A DNA stretch of 64,000 bases from Leptofilum sp041987425 (GTDB taxonomy: Bacteria; Chloroflexota; Anaerolineae; Promineifilales; Promineifilaceae): the NCBI GenBank assembly GCA_041987425.1, contig JBHIWP010000004.1:16199-80198 (forward strand), read 5' to 3'. The position numbers were made by a program, and so were the translations under genes. The notes below the pieces were generated by a model. The model was not told the DNA's origin. It was given only the letters and a program-made list of their open reading frames with translations, and did no database searches. The first letter of the stretch is position 1; every line of letters starts with the position of its first letter. Shown one piece after another: positions 1 to 8,461 of the stretch.

Positions 1-1
1 A

Positions 2-1564
2 GGACAGCTAAATGTGCGTTCTGGACCAGGTTTGGAATATGGCGTGGTTACCACAGTCAGCCAAGGCAACGTGGTAAACCTGCTGGGGCGCAATGCCGAC
101 AGCACCTGGGCCTACATTCAAACCGCTACGGCGCTAATCGGCTGGGTCAATGCCAGCAGCGAGTACATTAACCCCAGCGTTGCTATAAGCAGTTTGCCCG
201 TCGTCATTCCAACGACACCCACAGCCACGCCCACGGGAACGATACTGCCAACCACGACCGCTACCGCCACCACCACCCCGCCGCCGACGGCCACCGCTAC
301 TGCCACGAAACCACCCACTACAGGGGCAACCGCCACCATTGCCACCGGTGCGCTTAACGTGCGCAGCGGCCCAAGCCTGGCCTACAGTCCGATAACAGCC
401 GTATATCAGGGCAACGTCGTTAGCCTGATTGGGCGCAATGCCGAAGGCACCTGGGCCAAGATTCGGTTAGCCAACGGAACGGAAGGCTGGGTCAATGCAG
501 CCAGCACCTATATTACGCCCAATGTCGCCATCAGCAGCCTGCCGGTTGTTTCAATCCCAGGCGCTCCCGCCACTTCCGCCACGGCCATCGTATCGACCGG
601 CGCGCTCAACGTGCGCTCTGGACCGGGTGTCACCTACAGCGTCCTCACCGTAGCCTCCCAGGGCCATACGGTACAGCTTCTAGGGCGCAATGCAAACAGC
701 AGCTGGGCCAAAATTCGGGTGGCTAACGGCACCGAAGGCTGGGTGAACGCTTCGCTGCTTACCCCCAGTGTGGCGATTAGCAGCCTGCCCTTTGTTGATA
801 GCCCGGCAGCGCCGCAGCCGCCCGTGCCTGTGGCACCGGGTGCCGTGCTGAGCCTGCGTTCAGGCCCCGGCTTTAACTACCCCGTCACCGGTTCCGTTTA
901 CCAGGGATTGCAGGTTTCGGCAATTGGTCGCAATGCAGCGAACACCTGGCTAAAAGTTCGGCTCAGTGACGGACAAGAAGGCTGGATCGGCGTACAGTAT
1001 GTTCAGCTTTCTATTCCGGTTGGGAACCTGCCTGTTCTGGATGGCACCGTGGGCAACCCCCCGCCAACAACCGGAGCAACGCCGACACCACCTGCCTCTC
1101 CCAACTGGGCCACGGTAAACACCGGAGCGGCAAACCTGCGCTCTGGTCCCGGCATCGGCTATGGCATCGTAACGGTGGTGAACCAGGGGCAATACGTTTC
1201 GCTGCTGGCCCGCAACAACATTAGTTCCTGGGCCAAAGTGCAGCTGACCAATGGCACCGCGGGCTGGATCAATGCTTCTTTGTTGAATCCCAACGTGGCT
1301 ATCAACACTCTACCGGTAGAAAACGTGCAAACGATTTCGACCTCTGGCGTAATAAACACGGCCGCTCTCAATGTGCGCACCGGGCCTGGAGTTAGCTACG
1401 GGGTAACGGCCGTTGTGTACCAGGGGCAAGGCGTGGCGTTAATCGGCCGCAATGCAGACAGCAGCTGGGTCAAAATACGGCTCACCAACGGCACCGTTGG
1501 CTGGATCAACTCAGCTTATGTGCAAACGTCTACCACACTCAACAGCCTGCCCATAACAAATTAA
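2..1564 (+). CDS. SH3b-repeat surface protein, 5'-truncated by window edge
   Basis: Extracellular protein made of tandem bacterial SH3 (SH3b) domains. The frame is open from base 2, and the GTG at 14 lies inside a standard SH3b opening (LNVRSGPG), so the real start is left of the window. Six repeats are visible, each starting with R(S/T)GPG and ending with GW(V/I)N plus a tail like VAISSLPV. Counted from base 14 they lie at about residues 1-64, 110-180, 195-262, 275-345, 370-435 and 445-516. A Thr/Pro/Ala-rich linker (about 65-108) joins repeats 1 and 2. SH3b domains bind cell-wall peptides or proteins outside the cell; the ligand here is unknown. No catalytic domain is present in the visible part, though one could precede the window. 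A strong terminator follows. Confidence 0.85.
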   Translation, partial: GQLNVRSGPGLEYGVVTTVSQGNVVNLLGRNADSTWAYIQTATALIGWVNASSEYINPSVAISSLPVVIPTTPTATPTGTILPTTTATATTTPPPTATATATKPPTTGATATIATGALNVRSGPSLAYSPITAVYQGNVVSLIGRNAEGTWAKIRLANGTEGWVNAASTYITPNVAISSLPVVSIPGAPATSATAIVSTGALNVRSGPGVTYSVLTVASQGHTVQLLGRNANSSWAKIRVANGTEGWVNASLLTPSVAISSLPFVDSPAAPQPPVPVAPGAVLSLRSGPGFNYPVTGSVYQGLQVSAIGRNAANTWLKVRLSDGQEGWIGVQYVQLSIPVGNLPVLDGTVGNPPPTTGATPTPPASPNWATVNTGAANLRSGPGIGYGIVTVVNQGQYVSLLARNNISSWAKVQLTNGTAGWINASLLNPNVAINTLPVENVQTISTSGVINTAALNVRTGPGVSYGVTAVVYQGQGVALIGRNADSSWVKIRLTNGTVGWINSAYVQTSTTLNSLPITN

Positions 1565-1581
1565 GCAGCCAAATTACAAAG

Positions 1582-1612
1582 AGACCCTGGAGCTGATTCC
1601 AGGGTCTTTTTT
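1582..1612 (+). terminator. Intrinsic terminator after SH3b gene
   Basis: Perfect 9-bp stem AGACCCTGG / CCAGGGTCT with an 8-nt loop, followed by a run of five to six T. It lies 17 bases after the SH3b stop codon. Confidence 0.9.
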
Positions 1613-1638
1613 GTTTCTGGCGAATTTGGAGCAATGTC

Positions 1639-1929
1639 ATGACGCCTTTCGAAGGCATCGTTATCTGGCTGCTGGCGATAAACATTATCACCGTGGTCAC
1701 CTATCGGTACGACAAAAATATTGCTGGAGGCAGCCGCAGGCGCGTACCAGAAAGTAGATTGCTGCTGCTGGCGCTCATTGGCGGTTCGCCCGCTGCCTAC
1801 ATTGCCATGTACCTGATGCGCCCTCGCCACAAAACGCGCAAATTACGTTTTTTATTCTTATTTTGGGGGATTGTGCTCTTTCATACCGCCTTAGTATGGT
1901 TTTCCTGGCAGCTTTGGCAACGGCCGTAA
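1639..1929 (+). CDS. DUF1294 small membrane protein
   Basis: 96-residue protein with the DUF1294 pattern: a first membrane helix (about 7-22), then YRYDKN, RRVPESRLL, a second hydrophobic stretch containing LIGGSPAAY (about 42-60), then the basic RHKTRK box and a third helix (about 68-92). The family has no established function. A weak purine-rich site (TTTGGAG) precedes the ATG at 1639. It follows the SH3b terminator and overlaps the 3' end of the convergent fur gene by 49 bases. Confidence 0.8.
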   Translation: MTPFEGIVIWLLAINIITVVTYRYDKNIAGGSRRRVPESRLLLLALIGGSPAAYIAMYLMRPRHKTRKLRFLFLFWGIVLFHTALVWFSWQLWQRP

Positions 1930-2339
1930 AACTCCACCAGGTGCCCTTCTACAGCAAAGTTAAACCGCTCCGCCAGCAGTTGATCAACCTCTTGCAAACT
2001 ACATTCATCAAACTCGATGACCATATCGCAGCCTGAGCAAATCAGGTGATGATGATGCCCGCCATCTAGCAAGATGTAGTGCGCCGCCCCTGTACCCTGG
2101 TAAACAGGCCGAATCAGCCCAAGCTCACTCAGCAGCTCTAGCGTGCGGTACACCGTCATACGGCCGACCGTGCGGTCCGCTTCGTGAACCACTTCCAGCA
2201 AGCCATCGGCTGTAATGTGCCCGCCGCTGTTCAGCAGCGCCTGCACAATCTTCTGGCGAGAGTGCGTCAGGCGAAACCCTTTTTGCTTCAGGGCGGCCTG
2301 TATGTCGTTTAACTGCTTGTCTGAGGTATGTCGGTCCAT
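1881..2339 (-). CDS. Fur-family metalloregulator (Fur/Zur/PerR type)
   Basis: 152-residue metal-responsive repressor. The N-terminal winged helix contains RLTHSRQKIVQALL and VGRMTVYRTLELL, the DNA-recognition helix region typical of Fur proteins. The C-terminal dimerisation/metal half has the His-rich run GGHHHHLICSGC and a second Cys pair, CQSC near the C-terminus, giving the CxxC...CxxC structural zinc site. I place the start at the ATG at 2339 (MDRHTSDKQ); an upstream in-frame extension would run into the permease gene. It is 25 bases downstream of the permease and on the same strand as the ABC cassette, so it probably represses that uptake system. Zur or Mn-type sensing is inferred from context only. 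Confidence 0.88.
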   Translation of the reverse strand: MDRHTSDKQLNDIQAALKQKGFRLTHSRQKIVQALLNSGGHITADGLLEVVHEADRTVGRMTVYRTLELLSELGLIRPVYQGTGAAHYILLDGGHHHHLICSGCDMVIEFDECSLQEVDQLLAERFNFAVEGHLVEFYGRCQSCQENHTKAV

Positions 2340-2364
2340 AGGAATTTCCACCGTAATGGGTCTG

Positions 2365-3195
2365 TTAGCTTCTCCGCCAGAGCAGCCCGCGCTGGGGAGC
2401 AAACAGGTAAGCCAGGACAAAAATGAAGGTGGCTACCAGCACGACTGCCGGTCCAGAAGCAATGTCCAAATAGTACGAGGTATAAAGCCCGGCCGCGCCG
2501 GAAAATGCGCCAATTCCTGCAGCGATAAACATCATTTGCCCCAGGCGCCTGGTGAGCAGCGAGGCGGCGGCGGCGGGCGTAACGAGGATAGCTACCATGA
2601 GCGCAATGCCCACCACTTGCAAAGAAACAACAATCGTAACGGCAATGAGAACCAGCAGCAGATAGCGTAAAAAGTTTGCGGGCAGGCGCAGCGTTGTGGC
2701 TAAGACGGGATCAAAAGAAATAACCATAAACTCTTTATAGAAAAGAAAGACAATAAGCAACACAATGAGCCCCAAAACGGCCGTTAGCCATAAATCCCCG
2801 TTTGTTACCCCGAGTAAGTTGCCAAACAAAAAGTGGGCCAGGTCTACCGTATAGTTGCCCGTTGCGGAGAGCAGCGCCACGCCCAGGGCAAACGCCCCGG
2901 CGAAAATAACGCCAATGGCCGTATCTTCCTTCACCACCCCGCGGCTGCTGAGCGCACCGATGCCAACGGCCGTAAAAACTCCCATGACCAACGCCCCCAC
3001 TGCCAGTGGCCAGCCCAACAAAAAGGCTACTACCACCCCGGGCAAAATGGTGTGCGCCAGCGCGTCGCCAAAGAAGGCCAGCCCGCGCAGCACCACGTAA
3101 GTGCCCAGCACAGAACAGACAATACCAACCAAAACGGCCGCAATCAGCCCGCGAACGATGAAGGAGAATTGGAGGGGATCGAGGAGTAGGTTCAT
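2365..3195 (-). CDS. Zinc/manganese ABC transporter permease (ZnuB/MntB/SitC family)
   Basis: 276-residue membrane subunit of an ABC-3 type metal importer with about eight hydrophobic segments. It opens with LLLDPLQFSFIVRGLIAAVLVGIVCSVLGTYVVLRGL (family-typical) and carries FFGDALAHTILPGVV, the conserved region that contacts the ATPase and lines the metal path. Length is normal for the family. It is preceded by its ATPase and followed by a Fur-type regulator. No solute-binding protein gene accompanies them here. The start at 3195 has only a weak purine-rich site (AAAGAG). Confidence 0.9.
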   Translation of the reverse strand: MNLLLDPLQFSFIVRGLIAAVLVGIVCSVLGTYVVLRGLAFFGDALAHTILPGVVVAFLLGWPLAVGALVMGVFTAVGIGALSSRGVVKEDTAIGVIFAGAFALGVALLSATGNYTVDLAHFLFGNLLGVTNGDLWLTAVLGLIVLLIVFLFYKEFMVISFDPVLATTLRLPANFLRYLLLVLIAVTIVVSLQVVGIALMVAILVTPAAAASLLTRRLGQMMFIAAGIGAFSGAAGLYTSYYLDIASGPAVVLVATFIFVLAYLFAPQRGLLWRRS

Positions 3196-3223
3196 CTCTT
3201 TACAGTGAAAAGTAGGAAGTAAA

Positions 3224-3265
3224 AAGTGAAAAGTCTGACTTCTTTTTGCTTATCACTTTTCACTT
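3224..3265. repeat. AAGTGAAAAGT inverted repeat
   Basis: Arms AAGTGAAAAGT (3224-3234) and ACTTTTCACTT (3255-3265) around a 20-nt loop. The right arm overlaps the end of the ABC ATPase gene and supplies its last codons (...ISEK stop). The same sequence family occurs at 29678-29724 and, in one orientation, near 45660-45720. Confidence 0.75.
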
Positions 3266-4140
3266 ATCACTCGATAATCATCATGCCCACAGCAGTCATC
3301 GACCAAAAATCCTTGCCCCGAATCAGGCAGCTGGTGGACGTGGCCGCCATAGGCATTTAGCAGATTTTCTGAGGTGAGAACGGCCGTTGGCTGAGCAAAG
3401 GCCACGATGTGCCGGTTGAGCAGCATAATTTTGTCGAAACGATCCGCAGCAAGCTGCAGATCGTGAGTGGCTACCAGCACAGTCACCCCATCAGGCCGCA
3501 AGCTATCTAAAATTTCAAAGATTGCCTGCTGGCTGGGCGTATCTAATCCGTTGAGCGGCTCGTCCAGCAGCAAGAGCTCCGCCTCCTGGGCCAGCGCACG
3601 GGCGATGAAAATTCGCTGCTGCTGCCCTCCAGACAGTTCACCAATCTGTTTCTTAGCCAGATGCGTGGCCTCTACGCGCGCTAGGCAGTGACGCACAATC
3701 TCCCAATCGCTGCGGCGCGGCCAGCGGAAAAGGCCAATCTGTCCCACCCTGCCCATCATAACTACGTCTTCAACGGTTACGGGAAAAGACCAGTCGATCT
3801 GGTTGCGCTGCGGCACGTAGCCGATGCAGATGTGGCCGTCTGGGCCGTGGCCGAAAACCTGAACTGCCCCTTCGCTTGGCTTCACCGTACCCACGATAAG
3901 CTTGAACAGCGTGCTCTTACCCGCGCCATTGGGGCCTACTACGGCAATGCGCTCGCCCTGTTGGACAGAGAAGGTAATATTTTGCAGGGCCAGGAAACGG
4001 CCGTTCCTGGCAGCAGCCTCCACGGATATCTCTTGCAGGCCAGCGGCATACGCCACCGAAACATCTTTCATCTGCAAAGATGCTGTTTGAGGCTCATGTG
4101 CGATTCCTCGCCCGGCTAATGCACCTATAAACTGGGTCAT
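3253..4140 (-). CDS. Zinc/manganese ABC transporter ATP-binding protein (ZnuC/MntA family)
   Basis: 295-residue nucleotide-binding subunit energising metal import through the adjacent permease. Walker A GPNGAGKST, the Q-loop QRNQIDW (W after the Q-loop is typical of the zinc/manganese branch), signature LSGGQQQR, Walker B LLLLDEPL and the switch His in VATHD are all visible. The first 22 or so residues are an extra N-terminal segment before LQMKDVSVAY; an internal start is possible. It is first in the ATPase-permease-Fur order, with 57 bases between ATPase and permease filled by the AAGTGAAAAGT repeat. The last residues are encoded by that repeat, so the C-terminus may have been altered by repeat insertion. 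Confidence 0.9.
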   Translation of the reverse strand: MTQFIGALAGRGIAHEPQTASLQMKDVSVAYAAGLQEISVEAAARNGRFLALQNITFSVQQGERIAVVGPNGAGKSTLFKLIVGTVKPSEGAVQVFGHGPDGHICIGYVPQRNQIDWSFPVTVEDVVMMGRVGQIGLFRWPRRSDWEIVRHCLARVEATHLAKKQIGELSGGQQQRIFIARALAQEAELLLLDEPLNGLDTPSQQAIFEILDSLRPDGVTVLVATHDLQLAADRFDKIMLLNRHIVAFAQPTAVLTSENLLNAYGGHVHQLPDSGQGFLVDDCCGHDDYRVISEK

Positions 4141-4344
4141 AGTGATATTTTATATCAACCCAACGCCTTAAGCAATTTCCTGGCCCAGGCTACCTGGCTG
4201 ACAATCCCTGTAGCCTGCACTGGTTACAGACAATGTGTGCCTTGATTATATATCCAGACACATAGAAATAATGTTGGGCTTCGCTATGATTGTGTATGTA
4301 AGAACAAATTTAGATTTATTCATTTCAAATCAAAGGAGGCAAAC

Positions 4345-4605
4345 ATGTTAGTAAACTTGATTTTGTGGATTATCTTAGGCGCAATTGCAGGTTGGATTGC
4401 CAGTATGATTATGCGGCGTGACGCGCAAATGGGCGCTATGGAAAATATTATTGTTGGTATTGTCGGCGCTCTGCTGGGTGGGTTCTTGTTTAACCTGCTT
4501 GGCCTGCCAGGGGAAACGGGCTTCAACCTGTGGACGCTGCTGGTAGCCGTTCTCGGCGCAGTTGTCCTACTCTTCCTGATTGGCGTTTTCCGCCGGGCGT
4601 TCTAA
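4345..4605 (+). CDS. GlsB/YeaQ/YmgE family stress-associated membrane protein
   Basis: 86-residue very hydrophobic protein of the transglycosylase-associated (GlsB/YeaQ/YmgE) family. Three membrane helices are visible (about 3-20, 30-50, 60-80), with the family pattern IILGAIAGWIAS near the start and IVGIVGALLGG in helix 2. The precise function is unknown; the family is linked to stress responses. A strong AAGGAGG ribosome site (4333-4339) fixes the ATG at 4345. A terminator hairpin follows 21 bases after the stop, so it is a single-gene unit. Confidence 0.9.
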   Translation: MLVNLILWIILGAIAGWIASMIMRRDAQMGAMENIIVGIVGALLGGFLFNLLGLPGETGFNLWTLLVAVLGAVVLLFLIGVFRRAF

Positions 4606-4626
4606 GACCCAATTAAATAAAGATTG

Positions 4627-4663
4627 AAAATGCCCCTGCACATATGTGGAGGGGCATTTTTAT
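4627..4663 (+). terminator. Intrinsic terminator after GlsB-like gene
   Basis: An 11-bp stem AAAATGCCCCT / AGGGGCATTTT encloses a further self-complementary CACATATGTG, and ends in a T-rich tract. Its presence shows that translation of the next gene starts after it, at 4683, rather than at the in-frame ATG inside the hairpin at 4644. Confidence 0.88.
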
Positions 4664-4682
4664 ATCATGGGGGATTTACATA

Positions 4683-5663
4683 ATGATAGAAAATTTTGTC
4701 TCCGATAGCGTCATTCAGACACATGATTTGACTAAAAACTTTGATGGAGCACCTGCTGTAGACAAGCTCAGTTTGGACGTTCCGTCGAGCGCCATATTTG
4801 GGTTCATTGGGCCTAGCGGCTGCGGAAAAACAACCAGCGTTCGGCTCATGCTAGGAATTTACAGACCAGATAGCGGCGAAGTAAAGGTTTTACAGCGGTC
4901 GCCCCAGCAGTTTGGTAGGCAGGAACGCGCTCAAATTGGCTATATGCCACAGCAGTTTGTTTTGTATCCTGAGCTAACCGTGTGGGAAAATCTAAACTTC
5001 GCGGCATCTTTGTATGGCGTCCCCCTTCAGCGAAAAGAGAAGCTAGAAAGCCTGCTTGATCTGGTAGAATTAAAGGGTCACGAAAAGAAGAGTGCTCGCA
5101 ATCTTTCTGGCGGTATGCAGCGCCGCTTGAGCCTGGCCGCCGCCATTGTGCATGATCCAGGGCTTATTTTTTTGGATGAGCCAACCGCCGGAATTGATCC
5201 AGTTTTGCGCCGCAAATTTTGGGATTACTTTCAACAGCTAAAAGAAGAAGGGCACACCTTGTTTATTACTACACAATATGTATCTGAGGCAGCATACTGT
5301 GATTATGTGGGCATTATGGCCGACGGCCGTTTGCTGATGGTAGAAACGCCAGAGGGCCTGCGCCGCCGGGCATTGGGTGGAGAGATCATTCATTTGCACA
5401 CCAACGCCATCCTCACGGAACCCAACTATAGTGCATTACAAAGCCAGCCCTTTGTTTTGAACAAAAAAATCAACCGGCTGCGCGACAATGGAATTGAAAT
5501 TGTGGTAGACAATGCCAGTGTGGCCCTACCGCAGGTGCTGGATTGGTGCCATAATAACAACATAGAAGTTAGCTCTGCGAGTGAGTACATGCCTCTGTTT
5601 GACGATGTTTTTGTAGAATTAATCAAGCGAGAAACGGCCGTTGCGGAGGAAATCAGTGCTTAA
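4683..5663 (+). CDS. ABC-2 exporter ATP-binding protein
   Basis: 326-residue ATPase of an ABC-2 type (drug or polysaccharide) exporter. Walker A GPSGCGKTT, Q-loop MPQQF, signature LSGGMQRR, Walker B LIFLDEPTAG and the switch region TTQYVSEA (Gln in place of the more usual His) are visible. About 100 C-terminal residues follow the ATPase core, as in the DrrA/CcmA branch. The start at ATG 4683 lies just after the terminator stem. The gene overlaps the permease gene by 8 bases, so the two are translationally coupled. Confidence 0.9.
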   Translation: MIENFVSDSVIQTHDLTKNFDGAPAVDKLSLDVPSSAIFGFIGPSGCGKTTSVRLMLGIYRPDSGEVKVLQRSPQQFGRQERAQIGYMPQQFVLYPELTVWENLNFAASLYGVPLQRKEKLESLLDLVELKGHEKKSARNLSGGMQRRLSLAAAIVHDPGLIFLDEPTAGIDPVLRRKFWDYFQQLKEEGHTLFITTQYVSEAAYCDYVGIMADGRLLMVETPEGLRRRALGGEIIHLHTNAILTEPNYSALQSQPFVLNKKINRLRDNGIEIVVDNASVALPQVLDWCHNNNIEVSSASEYMPLFDDVFVELIKRETAVAEEISA

Positions 5664-7194
5664 ACAATATCTGCAATTCTTGTGGCAGGCGATAATCCGA
5701 ATTTTTTCGTTTGTTAGCAAAGAAATTCGCGCCATCCTGCACCAACCACGTCTTATCTTTTCCCTGATTCTTGGGCCTTTCTTTATCTTGCTCATCTTTG
5801 GCGTCGGCTATCGTGATGTTCCGCGAACGTTAGACACCCTGATTGTGGTGCCGGAAGGCAGCGAGATCGCAGGCATGGTAGAACAGTATGCCACCTCTTT
5901 GGGTGACCGCATCAACTTTTTGGGCATCGTGCACGACACGCAGCTAGCCGATGCACAGCTGAAAGATCGCCAAGTTGATCTGGTCGTGGTTACGCCTGTG
6001 AATCCCATGCAAGATTGGCAGAATGATGAACAGTCCACCTTTGCCCTCTATCATACAGAGGTCGATCCCTTTGAAGCGGTTTACATTCAGGTAATTGGGC
6101 AGCGTTATGCTGAGGAGATAAACCAGCAGCTGCTAATAGCTGCACTGGACCAAAGCCAGCAGGAAGCAAGCGTGTGGAAAGAAGACGTAACTGAGGCCAA
6201 AGCACATGCGGCCGCCGTAAAAGAAGCACTTGCTGCGGGCAACGCCGCGGCCGCCCATAGATCAGCCGAGGACCTCAAGGAAGAACTGAATCTGCTGACG
6301 CTGGCGGTTGGCTCCGGGCTCTCTGTAATCTCTAGCCTGGAGGAAGCTGGTGGGCAATCTGAAAACGCCACGCAGGTTATGGCCAGAATGGAAGCGTTGC
6401 AAAGCCAGGTAGATGACGTCCTGCTTTATACAGAAGACGACTCCCTGCTGCGTGAAGGTGAAGCCACGGCCACCGAAATTGAAGCGTCGCTTGAAGAAGT
6501 AGATAGTTTGCTGCTCACTTTTCAGGAGATGGATACGACGATATTGGTCGCTCCATTTCGCAGTGAAACATTGCGCATCACGCGGACAGCTATTGAGCCA
6601 ATGCATTTTTACGTTCCGGCGGTAATTGCCCTTTTGCTACAGCATTTGGCAATTACGCTGGCTGGCCTAAGCATTATCGGGGAAAGAGTGGGCGGCACGC
6701 TGGAGCTGTTCCGCGCTGCTCCCGTAACTGCCTTCGAAACTCTCACTGGAAAATACACCAGCTATTTGCTGATCATTGGCATATTGGCAGCAGTGCTCAC
6801 GGTCTTGGTGGTAACGGCTTTGCGCGTGCCTTTACTTGGCTCCCCTATATTTTATGTGCTGGTGCTGCTGGCTTTAATTTTGGCTTCCTTAGGCATTGGC
6901 TTTCACATTTCACTTTCTGCTCGCAGCCATAGTCAGGCCATTCAATATGGCATGCTGACGCTGTTGGCGGCTATCTTTTTTAGCGGTTTCTTTTTACCGC
7001 TATACCGCTTGATACCGACAGTACGGGTTATTTCGTGGCTTCTCCCGGCCACGTACGGCACTGTTTTGCTGCAAGATGTGATGCTGCGCGGTGAGATACC
7101 TCAAATCTTGCTTCTGCTTTCGCTGCTTGGCTTTGCCGTTATTTTGTGGCTGACTGCCTGGTTCCGGCTGGCGAGGCAGATGGCCCGGGAATAA
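5656..7194 (+). CDS. ABC-2 type exporter permease
   Basis: Membrane subunit partner of the preceding ATPase. I choose GTG 5656 because GGAGG lies 6 bases upstream; a TTG at 5641 is inside that site. One N-terminal helix (SLILGPFFILLIFGVGY) is followed by a long extracytoplasmic region of about 280 residues rich in Ala, Glu and Gln and probably coiled coil. Five or six C-terminal helices follow, including ERVGGTLELFRAAPV, the conserved ABC-2 segment. This DrrB/YhgE-like layout suits export of lipids or drugs; the substrate is unknown. Confidence 0.88.
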   Translation: MLKQYLQFLWQAIIRIFSFVSKEIRAILHQPRLIFSLILGPFFILLIFGVGYRDVPRTLDTLIVVPEGSEIAGMVEQYATSLGDRINFLGIVHDTQLADAQLKDRQVDLVVVTPVNPMQDWQNDEQSTFALYHTEVDPFEAVYIQVIGQRYAEEINQQLLIAALDQSQQEASVWKEDVTEAKAHAAAVKEALAAGNAAAAHRSAEDLKEELNLLTLAVGSGLSVISSLEEAGGQSENATQVMARMEALQSQVDDVLLYTEDDSLLREGEATATEIEASLEEVDSLLLTFQEMDTTILVAPFRSETLRITRTAIEPMHFYVPAVIALLLQHLAITLAGLSIIGERVGGTLELFRAAPVTAFETLTGKYTSYLLIIGILAAVLTVLVVTALRVPLLGSPIFYVLVLLALILASLGIGFHISLSARSHSQAIQYGMLTLLAAIFFSGFFLPLYRLIPTVRVISWLLPATYGTVLLQDVMLRGEIPQILLLLSLLGFAVILWLTAWFRLARQMARE

Positions 7195-7198
7195 AAAG

Positions 7199-8461
7199 AT
7201 GCAGCGCATTGAGATTCCTCAAATTCCAGCCAGACAGTTGGTATTTTGGACATTAGGCATTACGGCCGTTGTCCTTGGTTTCTGGCTGATTATTGAGTTT
7301 CAGAAAATCATACTGCTCTTCTTAACGGCCGTAATCTTGAGTACGGCCGTGCGCCCCGGCGTTGCTCGTTTAGAAAAACAAGGCGTGTCCAGGCCCGTGG
7401 GCATCCTGTTCATCTTTGGGGCCGTGGGCATTTTGCTGGCGCTGCTCATTTGGGCCACCGTGCCGGTGCTGGTAGAGCAAGTCAACGCCCTTAGCCAAAG
7501 TCTGGCCGACGTTTACCAGAGATTTCACCAGTGGCTGCAACAATCTCCCAATATTTTGCTAAACCGCATTGTGGATAGCCTGCCGGAAAATTTACAGGGT
7601 CTGATGCCCGATGGCAGTGAAGGCGTGCCTATTGACGTGGAAGCGCCAGCAGCGGAAAGTGGCAGCCAGGGGGGTGAACAGATACTGATTGGACTGGCTC
7701 AGGCCGTGGCCGTAGCCGTACTCACCTTTTACTGGACATTGGAGAGCGAGTTTGTAAAAAACGCCTTTTTCTTGCTGATTCCCCTGCCCAAACGAGCTGA
7801 CGCTCGCCAGCTTATGGCCGACATCGAAGCCAGAGTAGGAGGGTATTTGCTAGGGCAAGGCATGCTTTGCCTGATTATTGGGCTGCTGGCATTTGTGGCC
7901 TACTTGCTTATTGGGCTGCCTCACGCGCTGCTGCTGGCCGCTTTTGCCGGCATTCTGGAAGCGGTTCCCCTGGTTGGCCCCTTTTTGGGCGCGGTGCCAG
8001 CAATTGTCATCGGCCTGTCGGTTTCTCCTTCCACTGCACTTTGGGTTATCCTGGCGTCACTCCTCATACAGCAGTTAGAAAATAGCTATCTGGTTCCCCG
8101 CGTCATGAACAAAACCGTGGGCATACGGCCGCTTGTCTCGTTGCTCGCTTTATTGGCCTTTAGTTCACTTTACGGCGTGCTGGGCGCGTTAATTGCCCTG
8201 CCATTGGCCAGCGTTATCCAGCTGCTGCTGGAGCGTTATCTGTTGGCCCGCGAGAGCCTGGTGCAAGAGGAAACCGGGCGCGACCAGCTAAGTGTGTTGC
8301 GCTATGAAACCAATCAGCTTGTGCAGGATATTCGCAACCAGATTCGTCACAAAGATAGTGAACCTTCTGCCATGGCCGATGCCCTGGAAGACGAGGTTGA
8401 GGCGCTGGCGCTGGATTTGGAAGGATATTTAGCCACCATAGGAACAGGTAAGGGCACCTGA
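7199..8461 (+). CDS. AI-2E family transporter (first of a tandem pair)
   Basis: 420-residue polytopic membrane protein of the AI-2E/TqsA/PerM family. Paired N-terminal helices (about 14-60) are followed by a large loop region, then LLGQGMLCLIIGLLAFVAYLLIGLP and EAVPLVGPFLGAVPA, the family's conserved P-rich core, and NKTVGIRPLVSLLALLAFSSLYGVLGALIALP. The C-terminal 70 residues are cytoplasmic and acidic. It follows the ABC-2 permease by 4 bases and overlaps the next gene by one base (TGATG). The family is named for autoinducer-2 export, but many members act in cation/proton exchange, so the substrate is not assigned. Confidence 0.87.
   Translation: MQRIEIPQIPARQLVFWTLGITAVVLGFWLIIEFQKIILLFLTAVILSTAVRPGVARLEKQGVSRPVGILFIFGAVGILLALLIWATVPVLVEQVNALSQSLADVYQRFHQWLQQSPNILLNRIVDSLPENLQGLMPDGSEGVPIDVEAPAAESGSQGGEQILIGLAQAVAVAVLTFYWTLESEFVKNAFFLLIPLPKRADARQLMADIEARVGGYLLGQGMLCLIIGLLAFVAYLLIGLPHALLLAAFAGILEAVPLVGPFLGAVPAIVIGLSVSPSTALWVILASLLIQQLENSYLVPRVMNKTVGIRPLVSLLALLAFSSLYGVLGALIALPLASVIQLLLERYLLARESLVQEETGRDQLSVLRYETNQLVQDIRNQIRHKDSEPSAMADALEDEVEALALDLEGYLATIGTGKGT

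Noticed and set aside
4644..4682. ATG start at 4644 for the ABC-2 ATPase
   Set aside because: It lies within the terminator hairpin of the preceding gene; the ATG at 4683 begins the recognisable protein.
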